Positions 57,688-64,000 of a DNA stretch of 64,000 bases are shown here, in pieces (positions within the stretch are counted from its first letter, which is position 1; each line of letters begins with the position of its first letter). Source of the stretch: Sphingobium sp. (lineage in GTDB: Bacteria > Pseudomonadota > Alphaproteobacteria > Sphingomonadales > Sphingomonadaceae); assembly GCA_017744605.1 (NCBI GenBank), contig JAGIAZ010000001.1, positions 310,001 to 374,000 of the forward strand. The letters are read 5' to 3'. The notes beneath the pieces were generated by a model. It searched no databases. It was not told the origin of the DNA and worked only from the letters and a program-made list of their open reading frames with translations. Made by a program: the position numbers and the translations under genes.

Positions 57688-58593
57688 TCAGCCCCCAAAT
57701 CGACAGCCCGTCGGTGGCGGCCCGTCGGTCAGTTCGCCGCGCGCCACCCAGAATTCCCGCGCACCATCGGGACCGCGAACCTCAGGCGGCAATTGCACCT
57801 GAACGAGCGGACCGCGAACCCCGATCACGATGCCGCAATTGGTTCTGCTTCCAATTTCCAGCCCCTCCCTGAAGGGCTTGAGGCGGGCTTCCTCGGCCGC
57901 CTGCGCCCGCCTGTCGGCTTCAAGCCTCGCTTGCCCGCGCGCGATCGCATCGTTGTGCCCACGAATCCAGTCGTGCGTGATCGGTATCACCCGGATCGGG
58001 AGATCATAGGCGATCGGTCGGCCAGAAGGCATGATCGCCGCCGCCCAGAGCGTTTCGCCCGTAGGCGCGTGGCAGATGAACAATCCGAATGGCGGGTCGG
58101 CCTCGGCGCTCCGGGCCGCGCGCTCGACAAACGGGCTGGTCGAGAAAAGCGGCGCGAATCCCCGGTTTTCTGCCAAGCTAGCCAGTTCGTCGAATGAAGA
58201 AAACCACCCCCAGAGCCTGGCGCGGTCGATCGTCACCGTCTCGCCGGCCAGAGTGATCGTCCTTGTTTTCTGGGTCGCGTCGGCCCGCCCGGCGCTGATC
58301 GCGAGTTCGAACGTGTTGCCGGATGTGGCGCAAGCGGTTCGCACCGCGATCAAAGGCGAGGCGATGGTCGACTTGGTGACGGCATCGCCGGTCGACACCA
58401 TCCGTGCATAGCTGCCATCCGGCAGCCGGCGCTTACCGTCCGTGTCGAGCAGCCCCGGCTTGAAAGCACGGTCCAGCGCCTGAAGCAGGTCCAGTTCTCG
58501 CGCGCTGGGCTCGGCATGGAGCGACGACGCCATCGAAACCAGCGTGGTGCATATGGCGCTCAGGACGATCCGGCGCTTCACCGCGGAAACCAT
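57688..58593 (-). CDS. Hypothetical secreted protein of 301 residues
   Basis: The signal peptide (IVLSAICTTLVSMASSLHA) precedes EPSARELDLLQALDRAF. The body has two Cys (TACATSG and TNCGIVIG) and motifs WGWFSSFDELASLAENRGFAPLF and PFGLFICHAPTGETLWAAAIMPSG. Codon use is normal. No family is recognised. A periplasmic location is likely. It is transcribed away from the SapC and OmpH genes' promoter, in the same direction but with a 170-base gap after OmpH. Confidence 0.65.
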   Translation of the reverse strand: MVSAVKRRIVLSAICTTLVSMASSLHAEPSARELDLLQALDRAFKPGLLDTDGKRRLPDGSYARMVSTGDAVTKSTIASPLIAVRTACATSGNTFELAISAGRADATQKTRTITLAGETVTIDRARLWGWFSSFDELASLAENRGFAPLFSTSPFVERAARSAEADPPFGLFICHAPTGETLWAAAIMPSGRPIAYDLPIRVIPITHDWIRGHNDAIARGQARLEADRRAQAAEEARLKPFREGLEIGSRTNCGIVIGVRGPLVQVQLPPEVRGPDGAREFWVARGELTDGPPPTGCRFGG

Positions 58594-58765
58594 GCGATTA
58601 TGCCGGACCTGTCGCGACGCGTTCCCATGTTTATTCCCTCCACCGATCCGCGGTCCATGTCATCGCATGGTAGCGCCTCGGTTTGAATTGGCATCGCGCA
58701 GCGCGGTGACCATTTCAAACCGAACCCCTGTCCGACCGCGGCGCGCGCAGCCGCGCTTTATCCCG

Positions 58766-59380
58766 TCACCGCGCCGGCGCGGCGGCGGCCTGCTCCGCCG
58801 GCAGGGTTTCGCGGTTAAAGGTGATGGTGCTGATCTTGGCGTCGAGTCCTTGCGTCACCGCGGCCGTCAGATCGTTGGCCATGTTGCCGCCGATGACCGA
58901 ATTCCGGTCGATCAGAAGCCCGCATTGGCGCTGCTTATAGACTTGGGCGACGACCGGCTGCAGCTCGGTCGAGATGCGCTCCAGAGCCTTCTCGCGCGTA
59001 GCATCGATCTCCCGCGCGCGCAGCCGCGTCTTGGCTTCGATCGGCTGGAGCCGAGCCTGGAGCGCCTGCTGGCGCTGCAGGCGCTGCGTCTCGGGCAGTT
59101 TCGCCGCTTCGGCATTGAAGGCCTTGATGTCTGTTTCGACCGGTTGCCGTTCCCCGTCGATTTCCTGCTGCGCTTGCTGCGTAAGCGCGCGCAACCGATC
59201 GGATGCCGCGACGGCAACCTTGGCATTGGCCATCACCGCCTGTCGGGAAAGAAGGCAAACACCCGGGATCGTAGGCCCACCCAGCCCCTGGGCGGCCTGG
59301 CCGCCGGCCGGCGCCGCGGTTTGGGCGTGCGCGGTCGTTGCGACCGTGGTCAGGGCGAGAACGGTGATCAGTCGGCGCAT
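58766..59380 (-). CDS. OmpH/Skp-like periplasmic chaperone
   Basis: About 204 residues from ATG 59380, which follows GAGGAA by 8 bases; ATG 59395 overlapping the sapC stop is an alternative. The signal peptide ends TTAHAQ. A long coiled coil (DRLRALTQQAQQEIDGERQPVETDIKAFNAEAAKLPETQRLQRQQAL) and a C-terminal beta part containing CGLLIDRNSVIGGN match the OmpH family. It would hold outer-membrane proteins during transit. Confidence 0.88.
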   Translation of the reverse strand: MRRLITVLALTTVATTAHAQTAAPAGGQAAQGLGGPTIPGVCLLSRQAVMANAKVAVAASDRLRALTQQAQQEIDGERQPVETDIKAFNAEAAKLPETQRLQRQQALQARLQPIEAKTRLRAREIDATREKALERISTELQPVVAQVYKQRQCGLLIDRNSVIGGNMANDLTAAVTQGLDAKISTITFNRETLPAEQAAAAPAR

Positions 59381-59391
59381 TATCGTGTTCC

Positions 59392-60234
59392 TCATGCTGA
59401 AGCAGTTTCGAGTTCAAGTTCGAGCGTGGTGCCTTCGGTTTGGACCGCGGCGTCCTTGACGACGGTGTCCACACGCGCCTGCCGCCGGGCGAGCGCGTGA
59501 AGGCGGTCAAGCGAAGCCAGATGGAAATGAATGGGCGCGAGCCAGCCTTTGGCGTGCCATTCGACGACGGTCGGTCCATCGAGCTTGGCGAACCGCGCCT
59601 CATCGACGATCCTGAAACCCGTGAGGCCGAGGGAGCGACCGGTCACCAGAGTGACGTTCGCCTGCCGCTCGATCAGGAGGTCACGCGCTTCGAGGGCGCG
59701 AACCAACGCGATGGTCGCGTCCGCCTGCACGCGGAAGACGTCACAGAATTTGAGTGCCGCCGCCACGACTGCCGTCGGTTTGCCATCCTCGAACAGCGGC
59801 ACACCTTCATCACCATCCTGATGGAGCAAAGGGCTTTTCGGATCGATGGCGAGAACATGCCGCTCATCCGGCGTCCTAAGGAGCGCGAATGGATGGCGCA
59901 GGATATGCGCTGGGACATAGATGTCACCGCGTCGATCGTCGCCGGATGGTTCGGACAGCGAAGGGAGCGCGACCTCGCAAGCCCACTGTCCATTGTCGAC
60001 GAACAAATTGCGCCGCTCCAATCCCATGACGGCGATCGGAGACGGATCGCTGGCCGAAAAGACGATCGGATAGACGCGCGCCGCGGCGGCGAACTCGCCA
60101 ACCAGGATCGGAGCGAATGGTACGTCGCCGGCGTGCGCCATGCCACCGGCGACAACGCGCCAACCGCCATGCTGATCTGCATTGAGCGGCACCAGCCCAC
60201 CATCGGCGGGAAGCATCTTGGAATCGGTCGTCAT
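59392..60234 (-). CDS. SapC-family protein
   Basis: About 280 residues from ATG 60234. Features of the SapC family (S-layer-associated) are VYPIVFSASDPSPIAVMGLERRNLFVDNGQW and ILRHPFALLRTPDE, with LFEDGKPT and VTLVTGRSLGLTGFRIVDEA. It is a cytosolic-looking protein without a signal peptide. It overlaps the OmpH gene. The exact function is uncertain; in other bacteria relatives lie near S-layer export genes. Confidence 0.85.
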   Translation of the reverse strand: MTTDSKMLPADGGLVPLNADQHGGWRVVAGGMAHAGDVPFAPILVGEFAAAARVYPIVFSASDPSPIAVMGLERRNLFVDNGQWACEVALPSLSEPSGDDRRGDIYVPAHILRHPFALLRTPDERHVLAIDPKSPLLHQDGDEGVPLFEDGKPTAVVAAALKFCDVFRVQADATIALVRALEARDLLIERQANVTLVTGRSLGLTGFRIVDEARFAKLDGPTVVEWHAKGWLAPIHFHLASLDRLHALARRQARVDTVVKDAAVQTEGTTLELELETASA

Positions 60235-60735
60235 ATACCTGCGCTGTCGCCCTTCGCCATGGATCTCGGAAGATGTGGGACCGGACACGCGGCGCGACCG
60301 CCCACGACTCATCTTCCCGGCGCTGATAACGAGGGGGCAGGCGCCGTCCGCTAGTGGATTCCCTAGCCAATGCTGCCGATTTGAAACGAAAGAGGATGGC
60401 GCGCACCGCCGAACAACCGGTCGCGATCCAAAAATATTTCGCGGCGCTAGTGAAATCACCGGCAAAGCAAGACGCAGCACCAGCCATAGAGATCGAAGCA
60501 ATCTTCAGAATCTCAGGTGGGCATGTTTTCCACGAACGCAGGTCAGTCTGGTCGCAGCGGATGCCATTCGGCGTCGGCGAGACCGATTCTGCGTGCGCCC
60601 CCTTTCCCACGCGCGAAACCGGTGGGCGCACCCGTTTTTCGGGGAGCTGGTGACCATCGGCGCCACGCCGAACGCGATGGCGCGGCGATCTGCGCGGCGA
60701 TAAGCCGAACCAGGGTCGGCGGCAGCTTCTGGGCG
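60235..60735. other. Divergent region between sapC and capsule genes
   Basis: Promoters for sapC (minus) and the capsule genes (plus) should be here. Open frames continue across it but with poor codon use. A terminator-like element is at 60593-60639. No other feature was recognised. Confidence 0.4.
60593..60639 (+). terminator. Terminator-like leader element ahead of the capsule genes
   Basis: GTGCGCCC (60593-60600) pairs with GGGCGCAC (60624-60631), followed by CCGTTTTT. It lies about 100 bases upstream of the KpsC-like gene on the same strand and with no plus-strand gene before it, so it may act as an attenuator. Confidence 0.4.
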
Positions 60736-62232
60736 ATGCCTGCCATCTCCGGCCAATATTCGGCGCTCATATGCGCCGATCGTGAGGATGCCGCCAGGAC
60801 AGCGATCGCGCGCGAACAGGCTGTTCCGAGCGCTTCCCTGTTGCTGTTCGGGCGTGGCGTCGATCACTGCCTCATAACCTCCACCCAGGACAGCACGGCC
60901 TTGCCGGCCGGCGATCACGACCCCTGGACGCTAATGGCCCATGCCAATCGCCTCGTGGCCGATGCGGATGACATGCTCGCCCTTCTCGCTGCGGCCTCTG
61001 GCCGCGAGGTCTCTGACCCCATCACCGGCAGGCAGCTCGACAGTTGTCGCCTGCGCCGCGATCTCGTCGCTCAGATCGATGCGTGGGATTATGCGGATCC
61101 CTTCACCGGAAAGACGATCGACGCCATCGAGTGGATCGAGATTCTGGGCGACTGGCGAGCACAGATCGACGCCAATCGCGCGCTCTCCCATGCCATCGGC
61201 ATCAGGGGCTGGAAAACCAAGTCGCTGAGCCGTTTTCTCTGGGCCGATCGCCCTCCCCGCCTCTCCCTGACCACCCACCGGTCCACGACCAGCGACGGCA
61301 AGGCGATCGGCATTTGGCCATCGCGCGCACCGGAGGGCTTCGCGCGGCGAGCGGATGCCGCCGGACAGCCGCTTGCCCGGATCGAGGATGGTTTCATTCG
61401 TTCGATAGGGCTTGGCGCCCAATTATTCCCGCCCTGCTCGATCGTGATCGACATGGCGGGCATCTATTATGATCCAAGCGGACCGAGCGATCTCGAGCGG
61501 ATATTGTCCACCGCGGATTTCCAACCGCAGTTGATCGAGCGCGCGGATGCGCTCACGCGCCTCCTCGTTCGTGGCGGGGTCACGAAATATGCCGCGCAAA
61601 AAGCCGGCGCGGTCGATCTTCCATCGGGTGTCCGACGGATTCTTGTGCCCGGCCAGGTAGCCGATGATCTTTCGGTCCGGCTGGGTGCCTCAAGTGCAGC
61701 CGGCAATCTCGACCTCCTGCGCCGCGCGCGCGCCGCGGAGCCGAACGCCTGGATCGTCTATCGGCCGCACCCCGACGTCAGCACGGGTCTGCGCAAAGGG
61801 CATGTCGGTGACCGGGAGGCGCTTCGATATGCGGACCAGATCGTCCGCGACGGTTCGATAGCCGCGCTACTGGACCGGGTGGAATGCGTGCATACCCTCA
61901 CCTCGCTGGCCGGGTTCGAAGCGCTGCTGCGCGGCTGCCAGGTGGTCACGCACGGACAGCCCTTTTATGCCGGCTGGGGCCTCACCGAAGATCTGGCGCC
62001 TCCGATCGAACGGCGCACGCGACGCCTCGCGCTGCTGGAGTTGGTGGCCGGCACGCTCATTCTCTATCCACGCTATGTCGATCCGGCGACCGGCCTACCG
62101 TGCTCTCCCGAAATATTGGTGCAACGGCATCTCGCCGGATGGAAGCCAAGATCCACGATCCTCAGTCGGCTGCGAGGCCTCCAAGGCAAAGCGGTCGTCG
62201 CAGGTCGGCGTCTCGCAGGAGCGGCGGCATGA
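60736..62232 (+). CDS. kpsC: KpsC-like capsule polysaccharide (Kdo-transferase) protein
   Basis: About 498 residues from ATG 60736; the frame is open to 60517 but its first 70 residues look noncoding. The catalytic region has FRR-like ARIEDGFIRSIGLGAQLFPPCSIVIDMAGIYYDPSGPSDLE, a hallmark of KpsC, then RPHPDVSTGLRKG and TLTSLAGFEALLRGCQVVTHGQPFYAGWGLTED. KpsC carries two transferase units in E. coli; here only one is seen. The N-terminal 170 residues have a separate character. It overlaps the kpsS-like gene by ATGA. Confidence 0.82.
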   Translation: MPAISGQYSALICADREDAARTAIAREQAVPSASLLLFGRGVDHCLITSTQDSTALPAGDHDPWTLMAHANRLVADADDMLALLAAASGREVSDPITGRQLDSCRLRRDLVAQIDAWDYADPFTGKTIDAIEWIEILGDWRAQIDANRALSHAIGIRGWKTKSLSRFLWADRPPRLSLTTHRSTTSDGKAIGIWPSRAPEGFARRADAAGQPLARIEDGFIRSIGLGAQLFPPCSIVIDMAGIYYDPSGPSDLERILSTADFQPQLIERADALTRLLVRGGVTKYAAQKAGAVDLPSGVRRILVPGQVADDLSVRLGASSAAGNLDLLRRARAAEPNAWIVYRPHPDVSTGLRKGHVGDREALRYADQIVRDGSIAALLDRVECVHTLTSLAGFEALLRGCQVVTHGQPFYAGWGLTEDLAPPIERRTRRLALLELVAGTLILYPRYVDPATGLPCSPEILVQRHLAGWKPRSTILSRLRGLQGKAVVAGRRLAGAAA

Positions 62233-63476
62233 CACAGCGGCAGCCAGGCAGCTTTCTCTTCCTGCAAGGTCCGCCGGGTCCCTTCTTCGCGCACCTGGCG
62301 GCAGGACTCGAAGCCGAGGGCCATCGGTGCAACCGCATCAATTTTCACGGCGGCGATTGGCTGGATTGGCGGCGGCAGGCACTCAATTTCACAGGCGACC
62401 TGAACGCCTGGCCGGACTATCTCGATAACGTCCTCACCGATCTCGCCGTCACCGACATCATCCTCTTCGGCGACTGCCGCCCGCTCCATGAGCGCGCGGT
62501 CACGCTCGCGAATGAGCGGCGGGTGGTCGTCCATGTCTTCGAGGAAGGCTATATTCGGCCCGACTGGGTCACGCTCGAGCGCGGCGGCGTCAACGGGCAT
62601 TCTCGCCTTCCGCGCGACCCGCAGGCCTATCTGCGCCTAGCGGAAGGGTTGCCCGCGATCCCGGCCTATCCGCCGATCCCCGCCTCGTTCCGGCAGCGTG
62701 CACTCGAAGCGCTCGCTTATTTCACGGCGGGCTGGCTGCTGAGGCCCTGCTACCCGCGCTACCGATCGCACCGGCCTTATCCGGCATCGATGGAATTCCT
62801 GGGCTGGGCGCTGCGCTTCGCCACCCGGCCGATCTCCCGCGTTCGCGCCGCGATCACCCAGCGGCGGCTGGGGCGAAACGCGTATTTCGTGCTGCCGCTG
62901 CAACTCGATTCCGACCATCAAATCAGAACCCACTCGCCATTTTCCGGGATGACGGAAGCGATCGCACAGGTCGTCTCATCCTTCGCCCGACATGCGCCGG
63001 CCGACACCATGCTGGTGATCAAGGAGCATCCTCTGGACAACGGCCTCAAGGGCTGGCGGAAGGTTGTCTACCGTATCGCGCGCGCCTCCGGCGTATCGCG
63101 GCGGACCCTCTTTCTTGAACATGGCGATATCCAGGCGCTTGTGACCCGCGCCGCGGGCGTCGTGACGGTCAACAGCACGACCGGTACGCTCGCGCTCTCG
63201 GCGGGCACACCGGTCGCGGTGCTGGGAGTTGCGGTTTACGATCTCGCCGGGGTTACGCATCAGGGCGAACTGGACACGTTCTGGGTTGCGCCCGGAAAAC
63301 CGCAGCTCGAAATATATGACGCATTCTGCCGGGTGCTCGTCTCCCGCTGCCTGCTGCGCGGCGGCTTCAGCAACGAAAACGCGCGCGCTCATCTACTGCC
63401 CGCCACCGTCGCGAAGCTCTGCCAGCGCATCGACGTCGACACCATGGATCCACCAGCGCGTACGGTGAGCGCATGA
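62229..63476 (+). CDS. kpsS: KpsS-like capsule polysaccharide protein
   Basis: This 415-residue protein overlaps the kpsC-like gene. It begins FLFLQGPPGPFFAHLAAGLEAEGH and has INFHGGDWLDWRRQALNF, DIILFGDCRPLHERAV and VFEEGYIRPDWVTLE, the KpsS pattern. The C-terminal region contains IKEHPLDNGLKGWRKV and VNSTTGTLALSAGTPVAVLG. It works with KpsC to build the Kdo linker of capsules. It overlaps the next gene by ATGA. Confidence 0.88.
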   Translation: MTQRQPGSFLFLQGPPGPFFAHLAAGLEAEGHRCNRINFHGGDWLDWRRQALNFTGDLNAWPDYLDNVLTDLAVTDIILFGDCRPLHERAVTLANERRVVVHVFEEGYIRPDWVTLERGGVNGHSRLPRDPQAYLRLAEGLPAIPAYPPIPASFRQRALEALAYFTAGWLLRPCYPRYRSHRPYPASMEFLGWALRFATRPISRVRAAITQRRLGRNAYFVLPLQLDSDHQIRTHSPFSGMTEAIAQVVSSFARHAPADTMLVIKEHPLDNGLKGWRKVVYRIARASGVSRRTLFLEHGDIQALVTRAAGVVTVNSTTGTLALSAGTPVAVLGVAVYDLAGVTHQGELDTFWVAPGKPQLEIYDAFCRVLVSRCLLRGGFSNENARAHLLPATVAKLCQRIDVDTMDPPARTVSA

Positions 63477-64000
63477 ACCTGCTCCCCAGATTGGTCGTGG
63501 GCGAGTGGCGCACCTCGGGGACCTGTTCGAGCTCGCCGCCCGGACAATGGCGGTATCCGCCAGAAGTCGTGCTGGATCTATCCCGGCTGCTGTCGCGCGT
63601 GCGGCACCCCTCCCCGACCGGGATTGACCGGGTGGAGATGGCTTATGCCCGCACGCTCTCCCGGCTCATCCCGGATCGCTTGCGCTTCGCGGCCGTGCAT
63701 CCAACCGGCGTCTATGGGCGCCTGCCCTCCCGAAGCGTCGAGGAGTTCCTCAACCGTACCGAGGAGCGGTGGGAAAGTACCGGCGGTGCTGAACGGCGCA
63801 TGCAAGGGCAACTCGCCGCGGTAAACCATTGCTGGCTTCTGCGGCCTCGTCCCGTGCCGGATGGCACCGCGCAACGCGTCCTGCTCCAGGTGTCTCCGCA
63901 TCATCTGCAGCACTCCGCGATCATTGCGCGGAAGCTGCGCCGGGAATGTGCGCGGTTCGTATGCATGGTCCACGACCTCATCCCGATCACTCATCCCGAA
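63473..64000 (+). CDS. Glycosyltransferase family 1, N-terminal part (partial)
   Basis: The gene starts at ATG 63473 and runs past the window edge (176 residues seen). After an N-terminal Arg/Ser-rich stretch, VVLDLSRLLSRVRHPSPTGIDRVEMAY and FVCMVHDLIPITHPE match the GT1/GT4 fold of capsule or exopolysaccharide glycosyltransferases. It is the third gene of the capsule operon. Confidence 0.82.
   Translation, partial: MNLLPRLVVGEWRTSGTCSSSPPGQWRYPPEVVLDLSRLLSRVRHPSPTGIDRVEMAYARTLSRLIPDRLRFAAVHPTGVYGRLPSRSVEEFLNRTEERWESTGGAERRMQGQLAAVNHCWLLRPRPVPDGTAQRVLLQVSPHHLQHSAIIARKLRRECARFVCMVHDLIPITHPE

Noticed and set aside
57196..58197. Plus-strand 333-codon frame
   Set aside because: Shadow of the secreted-protein gene with poor composition and no start signal.
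1..64000. CRISPR arrays, tRNA and rRNA genes
   Set aside because: No regularly spaced repeats and no recognisable tRNA or rRNA segments were found on reading.

Overview
The window reads as accessory DNA from a sphingomonad (Sphingomonadales, Alphaproteobacteria). It is GC-rich, and its gene families are typical of that group: a lasso-peptide isopeptidase with FecI/FecR/TonB genes, SapC, MucR, IS91-type elements and CopABCD copper resistance. An F-type conjugation operon, four toxin-antitoxin-like modules, transposase genes and several gene remnants suggest a large conjugative plasmid or an integrated conjugative element. No replication or partition genes are visible.

Layout. 0-1.4 kb: end of a dehydrogenase gene, a small acetyltransferase, a broken FMN-reductase gene and a MarR-like regulator. 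1.6-14.1 kb: a lasso-peptide region in two arms. The plus-strand arm holds an ECF sigma factor, a FecR anti-sigma, an STN-type TonB receptor and an Atxe2-like isopeptidase. The minus-strand arm holds a 44-residue precursor gene (12111-12245), then the B protein (leader-binding domain plus protease) and the C protein (asparagine-synthetase-like cyclase). An HU gene and a RES/Xre toxin-antitoxin pair lie between the arms. An XRE-GntR regulator pair lies upstream of the precursor.

14.4-36.3 kb: one long plus-strand F-type type IV secretion operon (dsbC-like, traA, L, E, K, B, V, C, W, U, split traN, trbC, S26 peptidase, traF, trbB-like, traH, traG), with an AbrB-like gene antisense to the trbB-like gene. 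No relaxase (TraI) or coupling protein (TraD) is in the window. 36.3-40 kb: HigBA with twin palindromic operators, an IstB remnant, and VapBC overlapping an MNT-HEPN fusion gene. 40-42.4 kb: a tyrosine recombinase and IS91 transposase pair.

42.6-55.8 kb: a copper and metal island with an MFS transporter, a CusA remnant, a His-rich periplasmic protein, two copC genes (one followed by an inverted copD scrap), copA-copB downstream of a CnrYXH-like regulatory set, copD, and a porin / DUF6662-like / FMN-binding / ApbE / DUF4405-like operon. 56-60 kb: MucR, an AraC-like regulator, a secreted unknown, OmpH/Skp and SapC. 60.7-64 kb: KpsC-like and KpsS-like capsule genes and the start of a glycosyltransferase.

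The main result is the lasso-peptide system. The precursor has Thr at -2, and the predicted 22-residue core has Gly1 and Asp8 as ring candidates and ends in GLTDD. It is made by B and C. After uptake through the STN-type TonB receptor it could be opened by the isopeptidase, with FecI/FecR sensing the uptake.
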